Shown here: piece by piece, positions 50,547 through 60,230 of the stretch
How positions within the stretch are numbered: position 1 is the first letter of the stretch
Layout: each line of letters opens with the position of its first letter
Source: an uncultured Pelagibacteraceae bacterium
GTDB taxonomy: Bacteria > Pseudomonadota > Alphaproteobacteria > Pelagibacterales > Pelagibacteraceae
Assembly: GCA_902596675.1 (NCBI GenBank)
Contig: CACJUO010000005.1
Location: forward strand, 1-64,000
Length of the DNA: 64,000 bases
Direction of reading: 5' to 3'
The notes under the pieces: generated by a model
Databases searched by the model: none
Seen by the model: the letters and a program-made list of their open reading frames with translations, nothing else
Told to the model about the DNA's origin: nothing
Program-made: the position numbers and the translations under genes

Positions 50547-51448
50547 TGTTCAATATTTTTGGTTTTTATAAATTTAAAAAACTTAATAATCTTAAAAAAT
50601 TAAAAAACAGATTAGAAAATAATCTTAAAGATTATAAAATTAGAGGAACAATAATAATTTCATCTGAAGGTGTTAATGGAACAATTTCAGATAAAAAAAA
50701 TAACCTTTCAAAATTCAATAAACTTCTAAAAAAAATATTATCTATAAAAAAATTTAATTCAGAAAATAATTCTAATAGTAAATTTAATCCATTTCATAAA
50801 CTTAAAATTAAAATTAAAAAGGAAGTTGTTCCAATGGGTTTTAAAGTTAGAAACTATAATTATCCTAAGAACAACCTCAATCCAAGAGAATGGAATAAAA
50901 TAATTAAAAAAAAAGACACAGTTTTGATAGATGCACGGAAATCTTTTGAGTATGATGTGGGTACTTTTAAAAAATCTTTAAATCCAAATATAGAAAACTT
51001 TCGTGAATTTCCTAAATATTTAAATCAATTTAAAAATAGCGAAAATATAGCAATGTTTTGTACAGGTGGTATCAGATGCGAAAAAGCAAATATTTATTTG
51101 AAAAAAAAAGGATTTAAAAATGTATATATTTTAAAAGGTGGAATTATCAACTATCTGAATAATACTAATAAAAAAAATAGTCAATGGAACGGCGAATGTT
51201 TTGTTTTTGATAATAGAGTTTCAATAAAACATGGCTTGAAGCAGGGCAGTTATTCAATTTGTAGTGGTTGCAGAAAACCTCTTTCTATCAAAGAAAAAAA
51301 ATCTTCTAAATATTTAGAAGGCATTCATTGTCCAAAATGTCACGATTATTTAACAGATGATCAAAAATCAAGATTTGCAATGAGACAAAAGCAAATAATA
51401 CTTGCAAAAAAAACTGGCAAGAGACATATCTTTAAAAAAGAGTATTAA
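50546..51448 (+). CDS. trhO: tRNA uridine 34 5-hydroxylase TrhO (rhodanese family)
   Basis: A 300-residue protein of the YceA/TrhO family that hydroxylates wobble uridine-34 using O2. An N-terminal acylphosphatase-like domain is followed by a rhodanese domain with DARKSFEYDVGTFKKSLNP and the active-site loop CTGGIRCEKA (C172, C178). A C-terminal four-cysteine cluster (CSGCRKP and CPKCHDYL) follows, typical of the subgroup. No plain sulfurtransferase partner lies nearby. Confidence 0.92.
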   Translation: MFNIFGFYKFKKLNNLKKLKNRLENNLKDYKIRGTIIISSEGVNGTISDKKNNLSKFNKLLKKILSIKKFNSENNSNSKFNPFHKLKIKIKKEVVPMGFKVRNYNYPKNNLNPREWNKIIKKKDTVLIDARKSFEYDVGTFKKSLNPNIENFREFPKYLNQFKNSENIAMFCTGGIRCEKANIYLKKKGFKNVYILKGGIINYLNNTNKKNSQWNGECFVFDNRVSIKHGLKQGSYSICSGCRKPLSIKEKKSSKYLEGIHCPKCHDYLTDDQKSRFAMRQKQIILAKKTGKRHIFKKEY

Positions 51449-51464
51449 TTAAATTATAATTTTT

Positions 51465-52826
51465 ATGGATTTGCTTAAAGAAAATATACCTTTACTTGTT
51501 AGAAAACTTGCAATTCCAGCAAGTGTAGGCACGCTTTTTCAAACATTATACAATATTGTTGATACTTTTTATTCAGGATTAATCTCACCTGAAGCACTTT
51601 CTGCCCTCAGTAAATCATTTCCAATATATTTTATTATTGTAGCAACATCAATTGGGGTAACAGTTGCGGGAACTTCCTTAATAGGGAATAGCATTGGTGA
51701 AAAAAATGAAAAAAAAGTATCTTATTATTTCACTCATATTGTTATCTATGGACTTATCATATCAGTTTTTATTACATTCATAGGTTTATATTTTGCTGAA
51801 AAAGTTTTTAAAATAATGGGTTCGAATGAGGAAATTACAAATTTAGGACTTCAATATACAAATATTATGTTTTATGGGTCATTTCTTTTTTTTCTTGTTG
51901 TATCACTTAACTCTTTATTACATGCAGAAGGAGATACAAAAACATACAGAAATGTTTTGGTTTTAAGCTTTCTACTAAATATAATTTTAAATCCTATCTT
52001 AATATTTGGGTTTTTATTTATTCCAGCAATGGGAATGATGGGAATAGGCTTATCAACAATTATTGCGCAATTAATCGCTTTTCTTATTATTCTTTTTAAA
52101 GTTTTAAAAAACACAAGAGTAAAAAAAATTACAATTGAATTTTTTAAAGTAAAATTGATTTTTTTAAAAAATATTTTCTTTCAATCAATGCCAATATCAA
52201 TTGCAATATGTGGATATGCAGTTGCTGCTACATTTATATTTACTTATGTTGGTCAAACAAGTGAGCTAGCAGTTGCTGGTTATGGTGCAGCTACAAGAAT
52301 AGAGCAGGTTGTTTTATTACCAATACTGGGAATAAATACTGCAATAATCTCAATTATAGCTCAAAACTACGGTGCAAATAACTTTGATAGAGTTAAAGAA
52401 ACTTACTTCGTTTCAATTAAATATGGACTTATCTTGATGGTTTTTTCAGGAATATTAATTTATTTAACTGCTGATATAGTTCCAAGATTTTTTTCTAGCA
52501 ACGAAGTGGTATTAGAATATGGAAGAAGGTATTTAAAAATCGCAGCTTTTATATTACCAGCTTACCCAATTTTCTTTTTATCAAACGGTTTTTTTATGGG
52601 ATTAAAAAAATCTAATTATGCAATGATAAATAATATGTTGCGAAATGTTTTTGTTCCAATTTGTGTTTTTTACTTAGCCAAATATCTATCTGCAGATTTT
52701 GATAGTTTTTTTTGGTTGTGGTTTATTTTTCAATGGACGCTTTCGATACTTTTATTTAGTTATGTGAGTTATTACATAAAAAAAAAATTAGATAAACCTA
52801 GCGCTATCCTTAATCCACAACAATAA
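51465..52826 (+). CDS. MATE-family efflux transporter
   Basis: A 453-residue inner-membrane protein with twelve transmembrane segments in two similar halves. PASVGTLFQTLYNIVDTFYSG and the matched second-half pattern GYGAATRIEQVVLLPILGINTAIISIIAQNYGA are MATE signatures. It would export cationic or other small molecules against Na+ or H+. The substrate cannot be told. The 3' end overlaps the convergent soxG gene by 39 bp. Confidence 0.93.
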   Translation: MDLLKENIPLLVRKLAIPASVGTLFQTLYNIVDTFYSGLISPEALSALSKSFPIYFIIVATSIGVTVAGTSLIGNSIGEKNEKKVSYYFTHIVIYGLIISVFITFIGLYFAEKVFKIMGSNEEITNLGLQYTNIMFYGSFLFFLVVSLNSLLHAEGDTKTYRNVLVLSFLLNIILNPILIFGFLFIPAMGMMGIGLSTIIAQLIAFLIILFKVLKNTRVKKITIEFFKVKLIFLKNIFFQSMPISIAICGYAVAATFIFTYVGQTSELAVAGYGAATRIEQVVLLPILGINTAIISIIAQNYGANNFDRVKETYFVSIKYGLILMVFSGILIYLTADIVPRFFSSNEVVLEYGRRYLKIAAFILPAYPIFFLSNGFFMGLKKSNYAMINNMLRNVFVPICVFYLAKYLSADFDSFFWLWFIFQWTLSILLFSYVSYYIKKKLDKPSAILNPQQ

Positions 52827-53333
52827 ATCTTCTGAGAAGGATCTTCTAACAAAAAGATTAATTTCATTAATTTCTTTATGGTGGATAATCACATCTGTAT
52901 GGTTTAACACAGTTTGAGTAACTGAATTTTTAGTTATTTTGAAATAGTTAAAATCAAATGGCGATCCAGACGAAAGAAGATCAAAAGTCTTATTTCCTTT
53001 AATATTAATACAAATCCATTGATTTGAAACATCAACGACTGAACCAAAATTAAGTTTTGAAATTTCATTAAAAAGGTTATTGAATAATTGTCGATCTTCA
53101 CCGTTAAAATATACTAACCATTCGTCTGGACTTAACCACAGCGTACTGTATTGTTGATTTGATGAACTTGTATTTGGCTCAATAGGTAAAATTATAGATA
53201 AGATTTTTCCTATTTTGGTAAAAAATTCTTTCTTTTTTCCTCTTAAATTTATTTTTACAATTGGTTCAGTTAAAGAAATTTCGATACCTTCAAATGAACC
53301 TTTTTCAAATTTAGGATATTCTTGATTAAGCAT
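52788..53333 (-). CDS. soxG: Sarcosine oxidase gamma subunit
   Basis: A 181-residue gamma subunit of heterotetrameric sarcosine oxidase. LWLSPDEWLVYF and VDVSNQWICINIKGNKTFDLLSSG with a GcvT-like fold are family features. It has no cofactor and helps the alpha subunit. Last of the soxBDAG genes; it overlaps soxA by 8 bases and the convergent MATE gene by 39. Confidence 0.9.
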   Translation of the reverse strand: MLNQEYPKFEKGSFEGIEISLTEPIVKINLRGKKKEFFTKIGKILSIILPIEPNTSSSNQQYSTLWLSPDEWLVYFNGEDRQLFNNLFNEISKLNFGSVVDVSNQWICINIKGNKTFDLLSSGSPFDFNYFKITKNSVTQTVLNHTDVIIHHKEINEINLFVRRSFSEDLLLWIKDSARFI

Positions 53334-56328
53334 AAATCCTCTTATTTTCTTTATCTAGAAAAACTGAGTCAGACACTGTTACATTTATGTTTTTATTTTC
53401 CATTGGCACAATAAGTTTTTGGCCATTCATTTTTTTTCCACTTTTAACGACAGCAAGTGCGATTGATTTATTTAAATTTGGGCTAAAGTAACTCGATGTT
53501 ACATGTCCAATCATTTCTATTGGTTTTTTGTTCACATCAGAAACAATCTGGGCTCCTTCTTCTAAAACTTCATTTGGATCATCTGTGAGTAATCCTACAA
53601 GTTGTTTTCTATCTTCTCTTATAGTATCACTTCTATAAAGAGATCTTTTTCCAATAAAATCATATTTTTTTTTGCTAACTATCCAATCCATTTGAAGATC
53701 AATTGGCGTCATAGTACCATCTGTATCTTGACCAACAATAATAAAACCCTTTTCAGCTCTTAATAAATGCATTGTTTCAGTTCCGTATGGAGTAATTTTA
53801 AATTCTTTTCCTACCTCAATGCATTTCTCCCATAACGATTTACCGTATTTTGACTCTATATTAATTTCATAACTAAGTTCACCAGTAAAACTTATTCTCA
53901 TTATTCTACAATTAATTTCATCAATTTTGGCATTTTGGTAAGACATATGTGGAAAAGCTTCATCACTAAAATCTGTATCAGGAAATATTTTGGTTAATAT
54001 TTTTTTAGAGTTTGGACCACATATACTTGCTGTCGAGTAGTGGTCAGTGACTGAAGTTAAATAAACATCTAATTCAGGCCACTCTGTTTGTAAATAATCT
54101 TCAAGTTTTGAAAGAACATTCGCTGCTCCTCCTGTTGTTGTAGTCATTAAGTAATGATTTTCACCTAATCTTGTCGTAACACCATCATCATATACCATGC
54201 CATCTTCATTTAACATCAATCCATATCTGCATTTTCCAATTCCTAATTTTGACCATGCATTTGTGTAAACTCTATTTAAAAATTCAGATGCGTCAGTTCC
54301 TTGAATATCTATTTTTCCAAGTGTAGAAGCATCTAAAATTCCTGCACTATCTCTAGCTGCCTTACTTTCTCTTTGAACAGCATCATGCAGACCTTCGTCA
54401 TTAATAGGGTAGTACCAAGGCCTTTTCCATTGTCCAACATTTTCAAATTTAGCATTATTTTGACTATGCCATTCATGAATTGACGTTTTTCTTATAATAT
54501 CAAAAAACTTACCTACACTTCTTCCAACTATTGACCCAAAAGTTAATGGTGTGAATGGTGGTCTAAATGTTGTTGTTCCTAATTTACCCATTTTAACACC
54601 AGCAGTATCTGCAATAATCCCCAATGCATGCATGTTGGATAGTTTGCCCTGGTCAGTTGCCATACCAGTTGTTGTGTAACGTTTTACATGTTCAATAGAT
54701 TTAAAACCTTCTCTAAGCGCAAGTTTTATATCTTTTGCAGTAGAGTCATTTTGAAAATCAATAAAAGATTTACATTTACCCTCTGATATATAATTTGGTA
54801 GTAGCCATATATTTCTTTTATCTAATTCTTTTGAGTTGAGTACAGAAGTGTTGTCAAATTCAGTTTCACTGACCCTCAAAAAATTCTTTACCTTTTTATT
54901 TGTATTATTAATTATTTCTTCTAGCTCAAAGTCACCATTACATGAACCAACATTAATATGATTTTCGTCGATTTCAGTTGGTATAAAAGTTTGATCATTT
55001 TCTCTAAAATATAATTTTCCACCAGATTGTGTATGCATGTGAACCATTGGCGTCCAACCACCACTTACTGCTAAGCAATCACAGTTAATTCTATTTTTAT
55101 CTCCAACAACATTTGATCCATCTTCTGATAAATTCATTATCTCAATAGAATTTATTTTTCTATGACCAAAAGTATTAACTATTGTTGAGTTCCAATAGAT
55201 TTTAACTCCAAGTTTTTCAGCATTTTTAACAATTTTGGAATTAGATTTTTTTCTTATATCTATTATTTCGACAGATATTCCTTTTTCTTTCAATGAAACA
55301 GCTGTTTCGTAAGCACTATCATTATTAGTAAATATCACATTATTAAATCCACAAGATACACCATAAAAATCTAAATATTTTTTTACAGAGTTAGCAAGCA
55401 TTATTCCTGGTCTATCGTTATTATTAAATACAAGCGGCCTTTCAATAGCACCTGTTGCTACTAATACTTTATCAGCTCTAATTTTCCATAATCTCTGTCT
55501 GATGCCACCATTTTTTTTATCCAATGGCAGGTGGTCTGAAATACTTTCTTTTGCTAAGAGGTAATTATAACTATGATAAGCAGCTAAGCTTGTTCTAGTT
55601 TTGATTGTTAAATTATCTAATTTTTGAAGTTCAGCAATCTCTTCATCTAACCATTCACTAGAATATTTATTATTAATTTTATAATTTTCATTCTTTTGAA
55701 ATATTGTTGATCCACCAAGAATATTTTTATCTTCAATCAATATTGTTTTTAAATTGTTTTTTGCAGCAATTTTTGATGCAATAATTCCAGAAATACCACC
55801 ACCTATTATTAATACATCACAATGAACATGTTTATGGTCATACAATTCAGGGTCGGGTTTTGTTGGTGATTTTCCTAGTCCCGCAGACCATCTTATCAGC
55901 GGTTCATAAATTTTTTTCCAGAAACTTTTAGGCCACATAAAAGTCTTATAATAAAAACCTGCAGGTATAAATTGAGATATAAAATTGTTAATTCCCCCTA
56001 TATCAAAATTAACACTCGGCCAACAATTTTGACTTGAGGCTTTTAAACCTTCATACAATTCAATCTCTGTAGCTCGAACATTAGGTTCTGTTAAATCTGT
56101 ATCTTCGTTTATTTGGCATATCGCATTAGGTTCTTCCGATCCACAAGACATTATCCCTCTTGGTCGATGATATTTAAAGCTTCTACCAACTAAATGAACT
56201 CCATTTGAAAGTAGGGCAGATGCCAAAGTATCACCGTCAAAACCGTGATAAGATTTTCCATCGAAATTGAATGAAACTGTTTTAGTTTGATCTACATGTT
56301 TTGTCTTATAAACTCTAAATTTTTTCAT
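53326..56328 (-). CDS. soxA: Sarcosine oxidase alpha subunit
   Basis: A 1000-residue subunit with an N-terminal ferredoxin-like domain (residues about 1-100, including HGFDGDTLASALLSNGV and RPRGIMSCGSEEPNA). A NAD-binding FAD/NAD domain starts CDVLIIGGGISGIIASKIA (GGGISG at 176-181). A C-terminal GcvT-like tetrahydrofolate domain runs from about 600 to 1000 (DASTLGKIDIQGTDASEFLNR; CRIMRISFTGELSYEI). It transfers the methyl carbon of sarcosine to tetrahydrofolate, giving 5,10-methylene-THF and H2O2. Complete. Confidence 0.95.
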   Translation of the reverse strand: MKKFRVYKTKHVDQTKTVSFNFDGKSYHGFDGDTLASALLSNGVHLVGRSFKYHRPRGIMSCGSEEPNAICQINEDTDLTEPNVRATEIELYEGLKASSQNCWPSVNFDIGGINNFISQFIPAGFYYKTFMWPKSFWKKIYEPLIRWSAGLGKSPTKPDPELYDHKHVHCDVLIIGGGISGIIASKIAAKNNLKTILIEDKNILGGSTIFQKNENYKINNKYSSEWLDEEIAELQKLDNLTIKTRTSLAAYHSYNYLLAKESISDHLPLDKKNGGIRQRLWKIRADKVLVATGAIERPLVFNNNDRPGIMLANSVKKYLDFYGVSCGFNNVIFTNNDSAYETAVSLKEKGISVEIIDIRKKSNSKIVKNAEKLGVKIYWNSTIVNTFGHRKINSIEIMNLSEDGSNVVGDKNRINCDCLAVSGGWTPMVHMHTQSGGKLYFRENDQTFIPTEIDENHINVGSCNGDFELEEIINNTNKKVKNFLRVSETEFDNTSVLNSKELDKRNIWLLPNYISEGKCKSFIDFQNDSTAKDIKLALREGFKSIEHVKRYTTTGMATDQGKLSNMHALGIIADTAGVKMGKLGTTTFRPPFTPLTFGSIVGRSVGKFFDIIRKTSIHEWHSQNNAKFENVGQWKRPWYYPINDEGLHDAVQRESKAARDSAGILDASTLGKIDIQGTDASEFLNRVYTNAWSKLGIGKCRYGLMLNEDGMVYDDGVTTRLGENHYLMTTTTGGAANVLSKLEDYLQTEWPELDVYLTSVTDHYSTASICGPNSKKILTKIFPDTDFSDEAFPHMSYQNAKIDEINCRIMRISFTGELSYEINIESKYGKSLWEKCIEVGKEFKITPYGTETMHLLRAEKGFIIVGQDTDGTMTPIDLQMDWIVSKKKYDFIGKRSLYRSDTIREDRKQLVGLLTDDPNEVLEEGAQIVSDVNKKPIEMIGHVTSSYFSPNLNKSIALAVVKSGKKMNGQKLIVPMENKNINVTVSDSVFLDKENKRIYA

Positions 56329-56604
56329 TTATTCTACCGGTGGTTTTTCGCCCATTTTATAAACCGCATGTATCTTGTCATTTGATGTGTCTCTAACCAT
56401 ATTAAACCATTTCCTACACCCATGAGCATGGTTCCATCTTTCGAACTGAACTCCTTTAATATTCTTTCTCATAAATAGATATTCTGCCCATTGATCGTCA
56501 CTTAGCTCAGTTGGTTGTTTGGGTCTAACTATGTGAGCTTCACCTCCACATGAAAATTCACTTTGGTCTCTTTTACCACAATATGGACAATTTATTAAAA
56601 ACAT
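56329..56604 (-). CDS. soxD: Sarcosine oxidase delta subunit
   Basis: A 91-residue zinc protein. C6-P-Y-C9 near the start and H59 with C63 (RWNHAHGCRKWFNMVRDT) match the zinc ligand positions known for the delta subunit. It stabilises the alpha-beta interface. It overlaps soxB by one base (TAATG) and lies next to soxA. Confidence 0.96.
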   Translation of the reverse strand: MFLINCPYCGKRDQSEFSCGGEAHIVRPKQPTELSDDQWAEYLFMRKNIKGVQFERWNHAHGCRKWFNMVRDTSNDKIHAVYKMGEKPPVE

Positions 56605-57857
56605 TAGTGTGCTACAGCGGCTGCACCATGTTCGTCAACTAGATCTCCACTCACAAATCGATTAAGATTAAATGCAGCATTTAATTTATGTGGTTCATCA
56701 TTAGCAATAGTGTGTGCAAATAAATCACCAGATCCAGGTGTTGCTTTAAAACCTCCAGTGCCCCAACCACAGTTAAAATAGAGTCCTTTTATATTTGTTT
56801 TACTAATTATTGGACTTGCATCAGGACATATATCAACAATCCCACCCCATTGTCTCAACATTTTCATTCGGCTAAAAATAGGGTACAGCTCCAATATTGC
56901 TTTTAATGTTCCTTCAACGACATCGTGACTACCTCTTTGAGTATAAGAAACATAAGCGTCCGTGCCAGCGCCAATTACTAGTTCACCTTTGTCAGACTGA
57001 CTAACATATGCATGTACAGCATTGGACATTACTACAGTGTCAATTATTGGTTTGACTGGTTCTGAAACTAATGCCTGTAAAGGTTTGCTTTCCAGCGGTA
57101 ATTTTAATCCTGCCATGTTAGCAATTACACTTGAGTGTCCTGCTGCAACAACACCAATTTTTTTTGTTTTAATAAATCCTTTTGATGTTTCAACACCTTC
57201 AACTTGATCTCCATTTCTTTTTATACCTTTAACTTCACAATTTTGTATTATATCAACTCCCATTTCATCTGCACCTCTTGCATAACCCCATGCAACAGCA
57301 TCGTGTCTAGCAGTTCCCGCTCTTCTTTGTAATGTTCCACCAAGAACAGGGTATCTTATATCTGGAGAAGTATTTATTATTGGACAAAATTCTTTTACTT
57401 GATTTGTATTTAACCACACTGCATCAATGCCATTAAGTCTGTTTGCGTGAGTTCTTCTTTTTAAGTCCCTTACATCTTGAAGGTTATGGGCTAAATTCAT
57501 AACTCCTCTTTGACTGAACATTATATTGTAGTTTAATTCTTGAGATAAATTTTCCCAAATCTTTAATGCATGGTCGTATAATCCAGCACTTGCATCCCAC
57601 AAATAATTTGATCTTATAATTGTAGTATTTCTTCCTGTATTTCCTCCACCAATCCAGCCTTTTTCTAAAACAGCAATATTTCTCATGTTATGCTTTTTAG
57701 CTAGGTAGTAAGCTGTTGCAAGACCGTGGCCACCGCCACCAATTATAATAGCTTCATATTCTCTTTTTGGCTCAGGATCTCCCCAAGCTTGCTTCCAGTT
57801 TTCATGCTGCGAAAAAGCATTTTTAATTAGTGAGAATATCGAATATTTGTTTTTCAT
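56604..57857 (-). CDS. soxB: Sarcosine oxidase beta subunit
   Basis: A 417-residue flavoprotein that oxidises sarcosine. [22 protein letters not shown] is the FAD Rossmann motif, [21 protein letters not shown] is the beta-subunit signature, and [22 protein letters not shown] and [14 protein letters not shown] complete it. The histidine that carries covalent FMN is expected in the region around residue 170, but I do not assign it. First gene of the operon. Confidence 0.96.
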   Translation of the reverse strand: MKNKYSIFSLIKNAFSQHENWKQAWGDPEPKREYEAIIIGGGGHGLATAYYLAKKHNMRNIAVLEKGWIGGGNTGRNTTIIRSNYLWDASAGLYDHALKIWENLSQELNYNIMFSQRGVMNLAHNLQDVRDLKRRTHANRLNGIDAVWLNTNQVKEFCPIINTSPDIRYPVLGGTLQRRAGTARHDAVAWGYARGADEMGVDIIQNCEVKGIKRNGDQVEGVETSKGFIKTKKIGVVAAGHSSVIANMAGLKLPLESKPLQALVSEPVKPIIDTVVMSNAVHAYVSQSDKGELVIGAGTDAYVSYTQRGSHDVVEGTLKAILELYPIFSRMKMLRQWGGIVDICPDASPIISKTNIKGLYFNCGWGTGGFKATPGSGDLFAHTIANDEPHKLNAAFNLNRFVSGDLVDEHGAAAVAH

Positions 57858-57882
57858 AATTGCCAGAAATTACTTGATTAAT

Positions 57883-57896
57883 ATTGAATATTCAAT
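57883..57896. promoter_or_regulatory. Palindrome upstream of soxB, operator-like
   Basis: ATTGAATATTCAAT is a perfect 14-bp palindrome. It is nested inside outer inverted arms ACTTGA (57872-57877) and TCAAGT (57901-57906) with nearly the same centre. It lies 26 nt upstream of soxB and 26 nt upstream of tRNA-Ser in the other direction. It also overlaps a possible tRNA-Ser -35 (TTGAAT at 57884, then 17 bp, then TACACA). Binding by a regulator is inference. Confidence 0.55.
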
Positions 57897-57921
57897 GATT
57901 TCAAGTTACACATCTAAGTAT

Positions 57922-58016
57922 GGAAGGATGGGTGAGCTGGTTGAAACCAGCGGTTTGCTAAACCGCCGTACGCTTGAAAAGGTGTACCGAGGGTTCGAAT
58001 CCCTCTCCTTCCGCCA
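57922..58016 (+). tRNA. tRNA-Ser(GCU)
   Basis: A 95-nt class II tRNA. Acceptor GGAAGGA pairs with TCCTTCC, anticodon loop TTGCTAA gives GCT, it has a long variable arm and T-loop TTCGAAT, and an encoded GCCA end. Its last base directly abuts the stop codon of the convergent slt gene. Confidence 0.95.
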
Positions 58017-60203
58017 TTAATATAGTGGCTTATTTTTAAAAAAATCGCTGAGATAAATTGGTTTTTGAGACAATATGTACCTATAAACATTATAATTTTC
58101 TAAAACTCTTTGAACGTAATTTCTGGTTTCTTTAAATTTTATCAGCTCAACCCAATCCACATAATCTATTTGTTTTTTTTGGGGATCCTTGTTTAATTTC
58201 TTCCAGTACTTAACTCTTTTGGGCCCTGCATTATAAGCAGCTGTAGCAAAAGGGTAGGAGCCTTTATAATTACTAATCAATCCAGCTATATAATGAGATC
58301 CTAAATTTATATTATATTCAGGGTCGGTTGTTAATTTTGATTTAGAGTAACCAAGTTTAGCTTGTTTTGAAACTGTTTTAGCAGTGTATGGCATAAGCTG
58401 CATTAATCCTTGAGCACCAACCCTGCTTCTAGCCGAAGTATCAAATTCACTTTCTTGTCTTATAATAGATAATATTAAAGCTGGATCAGGAATTTTCTTG
58501 CCACCAACAAATTTTGGGACACTCATGATTGGGTAATTAAATTGGTTATGAAATCTTTTTTGATATGATGCTATTTTAGAAACTTGTATTGCAAAATCAA
58601 ATCGTGAAATATCGGACGCCAGTTTCGCAGCCAAAACCTCGCTTCCCTTTTCTATATTATCATTAGCTAAATGTCTTAATATATGTTTGGTGTATTTATC
58701 TTTATTTAAATAATCAAGTAGATCCACAATTGCGACAAGTTTTTTTAAATAAAATTCTTGCTCATATTTATCATCGACAAACATTAATTTATCTAGTTCA
58801 AATTTTTCTTGCGGTTTAACTTTCATATGTGAAAGTTGACCATAATAAGTTGTTAAATAATTTGATCCTTCAAAATACCATTTATTAGAATTTTCTTTAT
58901 CACCAATTTTTTCATAAGTTCTTCCTAACCAGTAAGCACCTCTTGAAAGACTTATTGGATAATTAACACTGTAATAAAAATTTTTAAAATGGTTTTTTGC
59001 CAGCTCAGGGTTTTTTAAAAAACTCAATGCTATCCAGCCGCTCATCCATTCGGCCTCAGCATATTCAGGGCCCTCTGACATTGCATGTTTTGAAACTACT
59101 TTATAAGCAGTATTATATTTTTTTTTATATAATAAAGATCTTCCAATTATTGATCTTTCTTTCCACCATTTATCAGGTCTAACTAAATATTTCTTTGTAT
59201 TTTGAATATCATTTAATATTTCTAATGAACTATCTACACGACCTTTTTTCCGTCTCCATTTTAATCTGTCATATTTTAGGCCTGGATCATTTTTTAATTT
59301 TTGTGGTACTTTTTTTATTGCCTCATCAACACCATAGCCTCTACTAATTAATATTTGTCTAGCTGTATAAAGTAATTGATAATCCTTTGGTAAATATCTA
59401 ATAATTCTTTTAAGGTCCCAGTGTTTACCTTCCCACGCATAATAATCTGCTCGTTTGATATAATCAGAAGTATCTAAAATATTTTTAAATTTTTTCCTAA
59501 AATATTTTAGACTATTTGTATTTAAGTCAGCATTTACAAAACCTTCTTTGACTAGTTTAATACCTTCCCCCGATTTACCAATTTTTATCAAACTTTCACC
59601 TAACATCATTTTTCCATATCCACTTAATGGCTCGTTACTTTGAAACCAATTAATGATTTCTGTAGAAGAATGGTTTTGTAAATTTATTTTGTGTTCAGCA
59701 AGATATCTAATTCTATCAAGTCTTGGATAATCCTTAACTCTTTCGATAAACCTTTTATATTCAGAGAAAGTTGCTCTATTTCCTGAAGTAAGTAGATGTC
59801 TCCATTCAATGAAATCATATATGGATTGAGCTCTAGCTTTTTTTGCTGTATTTTTTGCATCTTTCCAATTAGATTTTTCCATAAATCTAATTGCTTGTTT
59901 TGCATATTCAAAATCTCTCTCACTATAGTATTTTGTTTTTTTTGCAGTTCTTAATAACTGTTTTTTAACAACAAGTGGTTTTTTTGGAGGTAATAAAATT
60001 CCAAATATTTCTTTAGGTAAATCTTTATCATCCTTTAAACTTTGTTTTTCATCAAATGTTCCAGGTTTCAACGGAGGTATTACTATCTGATTTTTAAATG
60101 TTGGTTTTTTCTTAGGTATTATTATTTCATTTGAATATGATGATTGAAAAAAGCTAAAAAAAAATATAGTTGTTAGTAGTAATATAGATTTTCTAAAAAT
60201 CAT
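58017..60203 (-). CDS. slt: Soluble lytic murein transglycosylase
   Basis: A 728-residue periplasmic enzyme that cleaves peptidoglycan to 1,6-anhydro-muropeptides. A signal peptide (MIFRKSILLLTTIFFFSFF) is followed by a Pro/Lys-rich linker, then a long alpha-superhelical U-domain (about 100-560). The C-terminal catalytic domain has IIRQESEFDTSARSRVGAQGLMQLMP with the catalytic Glu, then ATAAYNAGPKRVKYW. It is longer than E. coli Slt70 (about 645). It converges with tRNA-Ser and diverges from dapA. Confidence 0.93.
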   Translation of the reverse strand: MIFRKSILLLTTIFFFSFFQSSYSNEIIIPKKKPTFKNQIVIPPLKPGTFDEKQSLKDDKDLPKEIFGILLPPKKPLVVKKQLLRTAKKTKYYSERDFEYAKQAIRFMEKSNWKDAKNTAKKARAQSIYDFIEWRHLLTSGNRATFSEYKRFIERVKDYPRLDRIRYLAEHKINLQNHSSTEIINWFQSNEPLSGYGKMMLGESLIKIGKSGEGIKLVKEGFVNADLNTNSLKYFRKKFKNILDTSDYIKRADYYAWEGKHWDLKRIIRYLPKDYQLLYTARQILISRGYGVDEAIKKVPQKLKNDPGLKYDRLKWRRKKGRVDSSLEILNDIQNTKKYLVRPDKWWKERSIIGRSLLYKKKYNTAYKVVSKHAMSEGPEYAEAEWMSGWIALSFLKNPELAKNHFKNFYYSVNYPISLSRGAYWLGRTYEKIGDKENSNKWYFEGSNYLTTYYGQLSHMKVKPQEKFELDKLMFVDDKYEQEFYLKKLVAIVDLLDYLNKDKYTKHILRHLANDNIEKGSEVLAAKLASDISRFDFAIQVSKIASYQKRFHNQFNYPIMSVPKFVGGKKIPDPALILSIIRQESEFDTSARSRVGAQGLMQLMPYTAKTVSKQAKLGYSKSKLTTDPEYNINLGSHYIAGLISNYKGSYPFATAAYNAGPKRVKYWKKLNKDPQKKQIDYVDWVELIKFKETRNYVQRVLENYNVYRYILSQKPIYLSDFFKNKPLY

Positions 60204-60230
60204 TTTTAATAACTTATGATATAAATATTT

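Noticed and set aside
57858-57921. Glycine-type riboswitch before the sarcosine oxidase operon
   Set aside because: The gap is only 64 bp and lacks riboswitch-like conserved structure; a palindrome is the only element seen.
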